Source of the DNA: Gilliamella sp. wkB308
GTDB lineage: Bacteria > Pseudomonadota > Gammaproteobacteria > Enterobacterales > Orbaceae
Assembly: GCF_001690185.1 (NCBI RefSeq)
Contig: NZ_LZGN01000038.1
Span: forward strand, 310,001 to 374,000
Direction: 5' to 3'
DNA: 64,000 bases
The notes beneath the pieces are model-generated. The model searched no databases. It was given only the letters and a program-made list of their open reading frames with translations, and was not told the origin of the DNA. Shown piece after piece: positions 26,145-35,396 of the stretch. Position 1 is the first letter of the stretch, and each line of letters begins with the position of its first letter. A program made the position numbers and the translations under genes.

Positions 26145-26461
26145 AAACTTAATTGCGTTGTGTAAAGTGACCAACCCCAAATACAGGCAAAGTTTATCAG
26201 CTTAAAATAAAAGATTGTTAAAAATTTGAAACGTGTATCGTGTCATTGTGATAAAAAATAAAATTATTATTCCCCCCTTGATTACCCATACTATTTAAAT
26301 GGATGTTTTCTTGATTACACTCGTATTTAAATATCTTTGTGATATATCTCTAAAAAATGTATTTTATGAGTATTATTATGTAAATTTTATGATAATATGA
26401 TGAAAATAAATGCAGAGTTTTGTTATTAAAGTTAAGAAATAGAATATAAGGGAACAAGATT
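26145..26461 (+). other. Non-coding upstream region of the T6SS island
   Basis: AT-rich, with no reading frame of note. AAGGGA (26450-26455) is the ribosome site of vgrG. No clear sigma-70 or sigma-54 promoter is identified. Confidence 0.4.
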
Positions 26462-28999
26462 ATGAAAACAAAGGAGCAGTTGATAGACAGTTTGTCTTCT
26501 TTAGCAGGAAACTTATTAACTGGACATTCAGCGCAAAATAATTATTCCCTTTCAATTGATGGTGTAGATTTACTGACAACAATATCAATATTATCACTTG
26601 AAGGTAAAGAAGAATTAAACCAACCATGGCAATATACAATTCATTTTACCAGTCCAAATAAGCATATATCCATTGATTCGATACTTAATCAAACCGCATC
26701 GCTTACTTTTCATCCTCGTCAATTACCTTTAAAGTTAACTCAAATCAGTTCCCTTGATAAGCTTGATAAATCAAGAAAAATTTACGGTGTTATCACAGAG
26801 TTTAGCCTTGTTTCAATGAGTAAAGACGAAGCACATTATTGCGTTACATTAGTGCCAAGGATAGCCTTATTAGCCAACCATCACCAAAGTGCAATTTATC
26901 AAAACACAAGCGTAGTTGATGTGGTTGAAGAAGTATTACGTAATCATGGTTTTACAGGAATTGATTTTCGTTTTGAATTAAACGAAACTTATCCGGCTCG
27001 TGAATTTATCACCCAATGGCAAGAATCAGATTTAGCGTTTATACAAAGATTACTTGCCGATGTCGGGATTTGGTTCTATTTCGAAACACATCCTAAGCAC
27101 CATTGTGATGTTATCGTGATGAGTGATTATGAACAAGGACTGGAAGATGCCGGCAGTATTATAATCAAACAGCCGAGTGGATTAACAGATAATCAACGTC
27201 ATAGCATATGGGACTTACAATTTAGTACTAAAACCAAACCTAAGCAAGTTAGTGTTAACGACTACAATTATCGCATGGCAAACAGTCAACTACATGGCTC
27301 AACCAATAGCCAGCCTAAAGATATCACAACCCATGGCGATGACTACCGTTATGAAGAGCATTATAAAGTATTGGGTGATAAACAAACCGTTGAAAGTGGG
27401 CAATGGTATGCGCACATACGTCACCAACACTATATATCAGAACAATTCATTATCTATGGTAAATGTAATGATTATCAACTGGTGCCGGGTCAACGTCTTA
27501 TTATTGAAGAATGTCCGATTTATGACATAAAAGAAGGTATTATCATTCTTTCTACCAAAAGTCATGGAGATCGAACAGACTCTTACGAAACCCATTTTAC
27601 TGCCATTCCATATGATGTATTAAAACCTTATCGTCCTTTGCCACTTCCTTGGCCACAAGTTAGCGGTACTTTACCGGCACGGGTAACCAGTCCGGATGAT
27701 GATACTTATGGTTATATCGATACAAAAGGGCGCTATCGCATCAAATTCAATTTTGATTTAAAAAATTGGAAAAAAGGCGAAGAAAGTTTATGGGTAAGAC
27801 TGGCAAAACCTTATTCGGGTAATACGTACGGCTTTCATTTTCCGTTAATAGACGGTACAGAAGTGGCGGTTGCATTTACTAATGGTAACCCGGACAGACC
27901 TTATATTGCCCATGCTATGCATGACAGCACGCACCCCGATCATGTCACCACAATCAACAAACACCGCAATGTAATTCGTACACCAGCGAACAACAAGCTG
28001 CGCATGGATGACAAACGTGGGCAAGAACATATCAAGCTTGCCACTGAGTACGGTAAAACGCAACTCAACATTGGTCATTTAGTAGATAGCGAAAAACATA
28101 AACGTGGTGAAGGCTTTGAGTTACGCACTGATGAATGGGGGGCAATGCGTGCTGCTAAAGGGGTCTATATCAGCACCATATCGCAAGAAAAGGCTGAAGG
28201 TCAACAACTTGATATGAAACAATCAATCCAACAGGTAGAAAAATCTTTAGAAATTTCTTACACCTTGATTGAATGTGGCAAATTAAGTGGTGCTGAACCG
28301 GCTGACATTAACGAACAACAAACACTGCTTAGCGCAACAAATCAATTACAAGAATCAACGGTCGTCATTCACGGTGAAAAAGGGATTGCCCAAACATCAC
28401 CAAAAAGTATTCAAAGTGCAGCCAGTGAAAATATTATTGTCACAGCAGGTAAAAATGCCAGCGTCAATATTTTAAAAAAATTATCCATGGCTGCTGGCGA
28501 AATGGTGTCGATATTCGCACAAAAATTAGGGATCAAACTGATTGCGGCATCGGGTCGCATTCAAATTCAAGCGCAATCTGACGAAATGGAAGTAATATCC
28601 CAAAAAAATATGTTTATAACTAGTACCGATGGCAAAGTCACGATCAATGCCAATAAAGAATTATTACTACTCAGTGGTGGGGCAGGCATACGCATTAAAG
28701 ATGGGACCATTGAGTTAATTGCACCAACCAGTATTTTACAAAAAACCGCACTATTGTCCTATTCTGGGGCGGAAAGTATAAAAGAAGTTACACCTTCTTT
28801 CCAAAAAGGCGATTTTGGGCGTAAATTTAAGTTACGTGTAAATGGATCACCCACTCAAGTACTTAAAAATCATCCTTACCGAATTCATTTTAGTGACGGT
28901 AGTACGCAAGACGGCATGACGGATGAAAGTGGTAACACCGAACAATTACCGATGACTGAATTAGATGATTTAAAAATTGAAATATTAACAAAGGAATGA
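26462..28999 (+). CDS. vgrG: Type VI secretion spike protein VgrG with C-terminal extension
   Basis: Trimeric spike at the tip of the T6SS tube, 845 residues. The N-terminal gp27-like part starts LSIDGVDLLTTISILSLEGKE and includes ARYFxxQW-like REFITQWQESDLAFIQRLL. The gp5 OB domain is PARVTSPDDDTYGYIDTKGRY. DUF2345 beta-helix repeats (about 650-770, IQIQAQSDEMEVIS, KVTINANKELLL, IRIKDGTIEL) follow. The last 60-70 residues (KFKLRVNGSPTQVL onwards) form a small beta-domain beyond the usual end, likely the cargo-docking platform. The Tle3 gene starts three bases after its stop. Confidence 0.95.
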   Translation: MKTKEQLIDSLSSLAGNLLTGHSAQNNYSLSIDGVDLLTTISILSLEGKEELNQPWQYTIHFTSPNKHISIDSILNQTASLTFHPRQLPLKLTQISSLDKLDKSRKIYGVITEFSLVSMSKDEAHYCVTLVPRIALLANHHQSAIYQNTSVVDVVEEVLRNHGFTGIDFRFELNETYPAREFITQWQESDLAFIQRLLADVGIWFYFETHPKHHCDVIVMSDYEQGLEDAGSIIIKQPSGLTDNQRHSIWDLQFSTKTKPKQVSVNDYNYRMANSQLHGSTNSQPKDITTHGDDYRYEEHYKVLGDKQTVESGQWYAHIRHQHYISEQFIIYGKCNDYQLVPGQRLIIEECPIYDIKEGIIILSTKSHGDRTDSYETHFTAIPYDVLKPYRPLPLPWPQVSGTLPARVTSPDDDTYGYIDTKGRYRIKFNFDLKNWKKGEESLWVRLAKPYSGNTYGFHFPLIDGTEVAVAFTNGNPDRPYIAHAMHDSTHPDHVTTINKHRNVIRTPANNKLRMDDKRGQEHIKLATEYGKTQLNIGHLVDSEKHKRGEGFELRTDEWGAMRAAKGVYISTISQEKAEGQQLDMKQSIQQVEKSLEISYTLIECGKLSGAEPADINEQQTLLSATNQLQESTVVIHGEKGIAQTSPKSIQSAASENIIVTAGKNASVNILKKLSMAAGEMVSIFAQKLGIKLIAASGRIQIQAQSDEMEVISQKNMFITSTDGKVTINANKELLLLSGGAGIRIKDGTIELIAPTSILQKTALLSYSGAESIKEVTPSFQKGDFGRKFKLRVNGSPTQVLKNHPYRIHFSDGSTQDGMTDESGNTEQLPMTELDDLKIEILTKE

Positions 29000-29002
29000 T
29001 GA

Positions 29003-31618
29003 ATGTCGAATAAAACAGACTCAGATAAAGTACTTCATTCAGTTGAAAAGGTGAGTGGCGTTCCATCAAATTCGACCGATGCAATGTTGACGTGTAACGT
29101 TGATGTACCGGCACCATTACCTTGTATAGTTATTTTAATCCATGGGGTAAATGATATTGGTGAAGCATTTGAAAATCAGGATCAAGGTATCTGTAAAGGA
29201 TTAAATAAGCGGTTAGGTCGTTGTGATTTAATTCCCAATGAATGGGCGACGATTCAAGAGGAAAGTGACAACTTTGCACCAAGAATAGCAATAACCAAAA
29301 GTCACTACTCCCCAGTTATTCCCTTTTTTTGGGGGTATCGTCCGGTCGATAAACAAATGTATGATGAAGATCAACGCGCTTATGAAAAAAGACTCAAAGA
29401 TCCGTCGGTGATTGATCCTGAATTACCCTACAGCAGTTATTGGCTAGATCGGGAATTTAAATTAGATACCGGTACCCTTGCTGTCGATAAACTCAATAGT
29501 GATAATTTTTTTAATTGGATCGATTATGGTTATCACCGTAATGGGGGGCCGTTTGCCAATGCGACCACCTCGATCCCCGATATGTATGGACCAGGCATGT
29601 CAGGTTTACTTGCCTTTGGCGGAAAAATAGTTACCCCTGAAGGTTCAAAAAGTTATGATAACCCGCATCGTATCTATTTTGCATTTGCAGCTTACCGGTT
29701 AGCAAAATTGATTAAAAAAATTAGGAAGGATACCGACAGGCAAGATATTCCGATTAACATTGTGGCGCACAGTCAAGGCACTATTATTACTATGCTGGCA
29801 ACTTTTTTATTAGCAAAAGACAATGTTTTGCCTGCTGATTGCGTAATTTTGGCACACTCACCCTATGCCTTTGACCCGTCGTATGCTGAAGTGTTATCGA
29901 AAGATCTCTATATGGGTATTCAAACTGAACAAAGTCGCGAAAAGACGTTTATCAACTTTGTTAAAAAAATTAAAGACTCACAGGATTTGAGAAATAAAAA
30001 ATTCACGCCAGAAACACTAAAAGAAAACTACATTATTAATACCACCGTTAACCCTGATGAAAAATATATTCAAGCGGACGGTAGCGAAAAACAGTATGAT
30101 CGCTTGGGCAAAGACGAGGAGATGTTTTATCGCGATAACTTTGGCAAAGTGTATCACTATTTTAGTCCCAATGATCACGTGGTTTCGTTATGGAATGTGC
30201 AAGGGATGGGGTGGAAAGGGATTCCTGATCATATCATTAAAGCGTGCCATGAAAATTTAAGGCAGCGAGTGTTTTCTCATAAAGTTATTGCCGGTAACAA
30301 TCCGATCAATCCAAATTTTATTATTCCTTTAGTGAGCATGACCATTAACGAACAAGACTATCCGGACTATATCAGTTTAGAGGATTACAAACAGCGGGTT
30401 ACCTATGTTGATATTGGTGTTCGAGGTGGTAAAGTAGCCAACACAGTCGTATTACTTTCTGAACAGCTGCAAAGACTCAAGCAAGAACCGTTATTCAGCA
30501 AATTTGAAGGGACAATTGAACATGGTCATTATTTTGCTGGCGGTCGCTCTGTGATTGTGACATATCGCCCGACTTTTGCCGAAATGGCAAAAGACCACCC
30601 AGAACAAACCTATAATAAGGTATCGTCTAGTGAAATGAAAGAACAGGGTGCAATGTGCTCAAGTCCGGACGTGCTATTGCGCGATAATCCAAGTTTAAAA
30701 ATCAGACCCAATAATTCATTCGATGCATCGATACAAATGTTGAAATTTGCAACGGCACAATGTGATAACTATTCCACCGGTGACATTCAAACTGCGCCTT
30801 TTATCCTTACAGAGCGGATTATTAATGGTGAAGAAGTGCCCGAAACCATGATTTATCAAGTTGATCAGCCCGGTGATAAAACTAAACTGAGCCGAGCCAT
30901 ACATTATGGGGATATCTATAATAAAAATCCTCAAAAAATAGAAAAACTAAAACAAGGGACAATCAATGTAACCGTACCCCGACCAAGTTATATACCGCCG
31001 TCTAACCCGATTGATCTATTCGGGAAACCAGTCATTACCGATCCGGTTTTATTAAAAAAACTTAACGATGATTTGCAACTGTCGGATCGGGGGATTAAAT
31101 ATTTTAGGTATATCGGTAATAACGATATGGGTAAAGATAAAGACCAAATTCGAATTTATTATTATCTATCAAATCAACAATTAAAGGATGCCATTCGTGA
31201 ACTGGTGGACAGTAAAAAGGATGAAAGTAGTCACCATTCAGGCATCACCAACAGCAAAGATGCACCAGCAAAAATTATGGCTTACGATCTAGCCCTTGGC
31301 GTGGTGAACGGCATTACCCTGCAAGACCAGCGGCTTCTTTTTGAATGGCGTGCTATAGCCGATTGGCGCCACCCCGAAAATAACGATACGGAAACAGTCT
31401 TATATAGTCGTTATGGCATTTTGCCAGATGATTTAAAAAAAGCGATGAATTATCCAACCAAACACATGCCAATTGGCGATGATTTAGTAGATAATAGTTT
31501 TTATCATGATCCTTCTAGCAAAACAATTGTAGCAAAAGAATTGATGAAAGAAAAATATCGCAAATTAAGCGAAAAGCCACAATGGCCATTACCCGATCCC
31601 GATATTAAGGAGCCTTAA
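29003..31618 (+). CDS. T6SS phospholipase effector, Tle3-like
   Basis: An 871-residue alpha/beta hydrolase with a DUF3274-type C-terminal region, the architecture of Tle3 effectors that attack phospholipids of rival bacteria. The oxyanion strand IVILIHGVND has H47-G48. The nucleophile elbow VAHSQG has Ser257. D391-H392 in SPNDHVVSLWN is the likely catalytic histidine region. There is no signal peptide, as expected for T6SS cargo. Tight linkage to vgrG and to immunity-like genes supports the effector role. The family number is recalled from memory and should be tested. Confidence 0.85.
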   Translation: MSNKTDSDKVLHSVEKVSGVPSNSTDAMLTCNVDVPAPLPCIVILIHGVNDIGEAFENQDQGICKGLNKRLGRCDLIPNEWATIQEESDNFAPRIAITKSHYSPVIPFFWGYRPVDKQMYDEDQRAYEKRLKDPSVIDPELPYSSYWLDREFKLDTGTLAVDKLNSDNFFNWIDYGYHRNGGPFANATTSIPDMYGPGMSGLLAFGGKIVTPEGSKSYDNPHRIYFAFAAYRLAKLIKKIRKDTDRQDIPINIVAHSQGTIITMLATFLLAKDNVLPADCVILAHSPYAFDPSYAEVLSKDLYMGIQTEQSREKTFINFVKKIKDSQDLRNKKFTPETLKENYIINTTVNPDEKYIQADGSEKQYDRLGKDEEMFYRDNFGKVYHYFSPNDHVVSLWNVQGMGWKGIPDHIIKACHENLRQRVFSHKVIAGNNPINPNFIIPLVSMTINEQDYPDYISLEDYKQRVTYVDIGVRGGKVANTVVLLSEQLQRLKQEPLFSKFEGTIEHGHYFAGGRSVIVTYRPTFAEMAKDHPEQTYNKVSSSEMKEQGAMCSSPDVLLRDNPSLKIRPNNSFDASIQMLKFATAQCDNYSTGDIQTAPFILTERIINGEEVPETMIYQVDQPGDKTKLSRAIHYGDIYNKNPQKIEKLKQGTINVTVPRPSYIPPSNPIDLFGKPVITDPVLLKKLNDDLQLSDRGIKYFRYIGNNDMGKDKDQIRIYYYLSNQQLKDAIRELVDSKKDESSHHSGITNSKDAPAKIMAYDLALGVVNGITLQDQRLLFEWRAIADWRHPENNDTETVLYSRYGILPDDLKKAMNYPTKHMPIGDDLVDNSFYHDPSSKTIVAKELMKEKYRKLSEKPQWPLPDPDIKEP

Positions 31619-32431
31619 ATGTTAGCATTTTGTTATCTTTTTGTGACAACAGGGTTAGTCATTTACAGTTACGTCCAAAAAAAGCGAGGGTTAATGGCGA
31701 TTAGCTATTGCGCTTTTCTAATTTGTTTTTTGGCATTAATGCCGATACCGGGTCAAGATCGCACGGTTTTAGGGGCGCCCACCCAAATAGTGTTTAAATT
31801 TGACAACTACCGCTCGTTGCAGCTGACCGGCTTAGGGTGTCAAGGGCGGTTATATTATATTGACGAACAAAAACAGATTTACTCGGAATTAGCGCTACAT
31901 TCAGCCCGAGCACTAACCGAACCGTTTAGCCATATGCCCGAAGATTATATTTTTGTCCCTTTAAGAGATTATTCAGGGATTGACTACTCCCGTGACGGTG
32001 GACGTACTTTTCAAACCACGCATTTTGATGATACTTCGGATAAGCTAGAAGGATATTATTACCGTCCAAGGGTTGATACGGTTGAACAAATTGTGGTGCT
32101 GAATAATCAAATATTTGTGTTGGATAAAAACAGAGGCATATTTCGTTCGCCACAGCCTTATGGTACAAGAATTGGCTATGATTTATTATCGCCAACCAAC
32201 CAAGCTATTTTAGAACGGCATACCCGTTATATGGGCCCCCGCTGGGACAATCCGCCTGCAAGCCTGCCAACAATGCCAGACCAGTACACAGGCTGGGACC
32301 GTTGGCGGTGTGACCCAAGTCTAAAGCAAGAGGTGATAATCCAAAGTCGCTTTAAACCGTTTCATCAATGGCAAAACAAGTTGCGAGCGGTTTTAGGATT
32401 AAGTCATGACGAGGTAACGCATGAATCATAA
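31619..32431 (+). CDS. Tli3-like immunity protein A, copy 1
   Basis: A 270-residue membrane-anchored protein with two N-terminal hydrophobic spans (about 4-19 and 27-43) and a periplasmic domain. The domain begins YRSLQLTGLGCQGRLYYID and later has SRDGGRTF and YTGWDRW. The R-x-L-x-L-x-G-x-x-C-x-G-x-x-Y-x-D pattern recalls Tli3-type immunity proteins. The ribosome site AAGGAG lies within the end of tle3 and the ATG follows its stop directly. It overlaps the next gene by 11 bases. About 94% identical to the copy at 33376. Probable role: block Tle3 in the periplasm. Confidence 0.75.
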   Translation: MLAFCYLFVTTGLVIYSYVQKKRGLMAISYCAFLICFLALMPIPGQDRTVLGAPTQIVFKFDNYRSLQLTGLGCQGRLYYIDEQKQIYSELALHSARALTEPFSHMPEDYIFVPLRDYSGIDYSRDGGRTFQTTHFDDTSDKLEGYYYRPRVDTVEQIVVLNNQIFVLDKNRGIFRSPQPYGTRIGYDLLSPTNQAILERHTRYMGPRWDNPPASLPTMPDQYTGWDRWRCDPSLKQEVIIQSRFKPFHQWQNKLRAVLGLSHDEVTHES

Positions 32432-33374
32432 ATTAAAAGGGCTATTTTTGCTGCTGGTTGTGGTGCCGGCAATAATCTGGTTGTCAGTTTATTGGGTTGG
32501 GAATGCTCGACCCGATCAGGTTCAAAAAGTGGGGTTAGATATTCCAATGGCTGAGCCACGAGAAGGGTATGAAATCGTCTACCCATATATGTATGACTTA
32601 CCTAATAAAATCACAACAAGAACCATAACTAATTACGAAAAGGCAACATATTATTATTTAAGCCAAAAGCGTCAGGTGGTTTATCGTTACGACGAACACC
32701 GCTATTTAGAGTTACAAGGTGAAAACTGTGAAGGGTTAATGTGGTATCACGATGACGCTAACAATATTCATACCCGAATCAATATTCCGTTTTTCACCAA
32801 AACACAATTACCAACGTTTCACTATTACAATCCGGGCAAAAAATATATTGCTATTCCGGCGAATGATATGTCATTTGTTCTGTTTTCGTTAGATCAAGGG
32901 CGAACATTTCGCATTGGTGAAGTCACAAGCTATGCCGCAGTGCCGGCAGAAAAGGTCGAGCGTTTTATTGGTATCGACGATAGCCCACTAGATGTACAAT
33001 TTACGGATATTCGTCGCGAAAATTCGAGAGCTTATACTCGAACCAAAACCATATCAGGTAATACTGGTTATTTTATATTAAACAATGGCGATGTACTTTT
33101 TGGAGCAACGGTATTTTATGATCAAGAACCACCGTCTTTTAATGTCCAACCAGGTAATCAGCATAAACAAGCTTTTCACTCTCTTAAAGGTATTGATCTA
33201 AGCCTTATCCAGCAAAAAGATCCTAATTTTAAAGGTATGCAATTTTTTGGAAAATACTGGGAAATATATCACAAACCTAACTATATAGAACGGGTGCAAG
33301 CTGCACGAAGCATCCACCCCGAACCCTACCAAGGCTGGGATAAGATTCGCTGTGTTGTTGGGGCGGAAAAGTAA
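32421..33374 (+). CDS. Tli3-like immunity protein B, copy 1
   Basis: A 317-residue protein with one N-terminal transmembrane or signal-anchor helix (LFLLLVVVPAIIWLSVYWVG) and a periplasmic domain. The domain has EHRYLELQGENCEGLMWYHD, related in pattern to protein A, then SLDQGRTF and YQGWDKIRC. It is probably a distant paralogue of A. Proteins A and B are encoded as an overlapping pair, which suggests they act together. The second copy at 34172 is nearly identical at both ends but differs over residues about 195-270. Confidence 0.72.
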   Translation: MNHKLKGLFLLLVVVPAIIWLSVYWVGNARPDQVQKVGLDIPMAEPREGYEIVYPYMYDLPNKITTRTITNYEKATYYYLSQKRQVVYRYDEHRYLELQGENCEGLMWYHDDANNIHTRINIPFFTKTQLPTFHYYNPGKKYIAIPANDMSFVLFSLDQGRTFRIGEVTSYAAVPAEKVERFIGIDDSPLDVQFTDIRRENSRAYTRTKTISGNTGYFILNNGDVLFGATVFYDQEPPSFNVQPGNQHKQAFHSLKGIDLSLIQQKDPNFKGMQFFGKYWEIYHKPNYIERVQAARSIHPEPYQGWDKIRCVVGAEK

Positions 33375-33375
33375 T

Positions 33376-34182
33376 ATGTTAGCATTTTGTTATCTTTTAG
33401 TGACAACAGGGTTAGTCATTTACAGTTATGTCCAAAAAAAGCGAGGGTTAATGGCGATTAGCTATTGCGCTTTTCTAATCTGTTTTTGGGCATTAATGCC
33501 AATACCGGGTCAAGACCGCACGGTTTTAGGAGCGCCAACCCAAATAGTGTTTAAATTTGACAACTACCGTTCGTTGCAGCTGACCGGTTTAGGATGTCAA
33601 GGGCGGTTATATTATATTGACGAACAAAAACAGATCTATTCGGAATTAGCGCTACATTCAGCCCGAGCACTAACCGAACCGTTTAGCCATATGCCCGAAG
33701 ATTATATTTTTGTCCCTTTAAGAGATTATTCAGGGATTGACTACTCACGTGACGGCGGGCGTACCTTTCGAACCACCCATTTTCATACTTCGGATAAGGT
33801 AAAGGGGTATTACCGCCCAATGGTTGATACGGTTGAACAAATAGTGGTGCTGAATAATCAAATATTTGTGTTGGATAAAAACAGAGGTATATATCGCTCG
33901 CCACAGCCTTATGGTACAAGAATTGGCTATGATTTATTATCGCCAATCAACCAAGCCATTTTAGAAGGTTATGATCGCTATATGGGCCCCCGCTGGGACA
34001 ACCCGCCTGCAAGCCTGCCAACAATGCCAGACCAGTATACGGGCTGGGACCGTTGGCAGTGTGACCCAAGTCTAAAGCAAGAGGTGATAATTCAAAGTCG
34101 CTTTAAACCGTTTCATCAATGGCAAAACAAGTTGCGAGCGGTAATAGGATTAAGTCATGACGAGGTAACGCATGAATCATAA
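33376..34182 (+). CDS. Tli3-like immunity protein A, copy 2
   Basis: A 268-residue tandem duplicate of the gene at 31619, differing at about 16 positions including two one-residue deletions near residues 136-146. I start at ATG 33376, one base after the preceding stop and matching copy 1. An upstream in-frame start at 33352 lies inside protein B. It overlaps protein B copy 2 by 11 bases, exactly as in the first unit. Confidence 0.75.
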   Translation: MLAFCYLLVTTGLVIYSYVQKKRGLMAISYCAFLICFWALMPIPGQDRTVLGAPTQIVFKFDNYRSLQLTGLGCQGRLYYIDEQKQIYSELALHSARALTEPFSHMPEDYIFVPLRDYSGIDYSRDGGRTFRTTHFHTSDKVKGYYRPMVDTVEQIVVLNNQIFVLDKNRGIYRSPQPYGTRIGYDLLSPINQAILEGYDRYMGPRWDNPPASLPTMPDQYTGWDRWQCDPSLKQEVIIQSRFKPFHQWQNKLRAVIGLSHDEVTHES

Positions 34183-35107
34183 ATTAAAAGGGCTATTTTT
34201 GCTGCTGGTTGTGGTGCCGGCAATAATCTGGTTGTCATTTTATCTGGTTGGGAATGCTCGACCCGATCAGGTTAAAAAAGTGGGGTTAGATATTCCAATG
34301 GCTGAGCCACGAGAAGGATATGAAATCGTCTACCCATATATGTATGATTCTCCGAATGAACTCACAATAAGTACCATAACTCATTACGAAAAAGCAACAT
34401 ATTATTATTTAAGCCAAAAGCGTCAGGTGGTTTATCGTTACGACGAACACCGTTATTTAGAGTTACAAGGTGAAAACTGTGAAGGGTTAATGTGGTATCA
34501 CGATGATGCTAACAATATTCATACCCGAATCAATATTCCGTTTTTCACCAAAACACAATTACCAACGTTTCACTATTACAATCCGGGCAAAAATTATATT
34601 GCTATTCCGGCAAATGATATGTCATTTGTTCTGTTTTCGTTAGATCAAGGGCGAACGTTTCACATTGGTGAAGTCACAAGCTATGCCGCAGTGCCGGCAG
34701 AAAGGGTTGAGCGTTTTATTGGTGTGGATGATAGTCCACTTAATGTAACATTTGAAGATATAAGAAAGAGTGATTCAAGTGGATTTATGAATACTATCAC
34801 CATTCCGGGCAATACCGGTTATTTTATATTAAAAAATGGTAATGTACTGTTTGGGGAAACCGTATTTTATGATAATGACAAGTTTGGAACAAAAAATCAG
34901 CAGTCATTTCATTCATTAAATGATATTGATCCAAGCCTTATCCAGCAAAAAAATCCTAATTTTTTAGGTATGCAACCATTTGGAGCATACTGGGAAATAT
35001 ATCACAAACCTAATTATTTAGAACGGGTGCAAGCTGCACGAAGCATCCACCCCGAACCCTATCAAGGCTGGGATAAGATTCGCTGTGTTGTCGGGGCGGA
35101 AAAGTAA
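34172..35107 (+). CDS. Tli3-like immunity protein B, copy 2
   Basis: 311 residues, with the same anchor and domain layout as copy 1. Apart from a short patch near residues 58-68 (SPNELTISTITH), residues 1-190 and the last 30 are almost unchanged. Residues about 195-270 are strongly altered and six residues shorter (TFEDIRKSDSSGFMNTITIP versus copy 1). This could be a surface that recognises a different toxin variant. Confidence 0.72.
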   Translation: MNHKLKGLFLLLVVVPAIIWLSFYLVGNARPDQVKKVGLDIPMAEPREGYEIVYPYMYDSPNELTISTITHYEKATYYYLSQKRQVVYRYDEHRYLELQGENCEGLMWYHDDANNIHTRINIPFFTKTQLPTFHYYNPGKNYIAIPANDMSFVLFSLDQGRTFHIGEVTSYAAVPAERVERFIGVDDSPLNVTFEDIRKSDSSGFMNTITIPGNTGYFILKNGNVLFGETVFYDNDKFGTKNQQSFHSLNDIDPSLIQQKNPNFLGMQPFGAYWEIYHKPNYLERVQAARSIHPEPYQGWDKIRCVVGAEK

Positions 35108-35135
35108 AAATATATAAAAAGGAGTTATTAATATT

Positions 35136-35396
35136 ATGAAAGGTGTGATTCGCTTGGGTGATCCCCATTCACATGGTGGAAATGTCATTAGTGCGTCAGG
35201 CGCTAAATTTGATGGAAAACCGGTTGCTTTAGTTGGTGATCAAGTTTCGTGTCCCAAAAAAGGTCATGGGGTGAATAATATTGTTGAAGGTCATCCTACT
35301 TGGAAAATGTTTGATCGTAATGTAGCTGTGAATGGTTGTAAATCAGCTTGTGGTTGTTCTTTAATCTCAACTTTACCCGTAGCAGGGAGCGAATAA
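35136..35396 (+). CDS. PAAR-domain spike-tip protein
   Basis: 86 residues, a bare PAAR protein that caps VgrG. It begins GVIRLGDPHSHGGNVISASG (GDxHxHGG with metal-binding histidines), then VALVGDQVSCPKKGHG (Cys and His ligands) and a Cys-rich end (NGCKSACGCSLIS). AAGGAG lies ten bases before the ATG. The stop overlaps the next start (TAATG), so translation is coupled. Confidence 0.94.
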   Translation: MKGVIRLGDPHSHGGNVISASGAKFDGKPVALVGDQVSCPKKGHGVNNIVEGHPTWKMFDRNVAVNGCKSACGCSLISTLPVAGSE

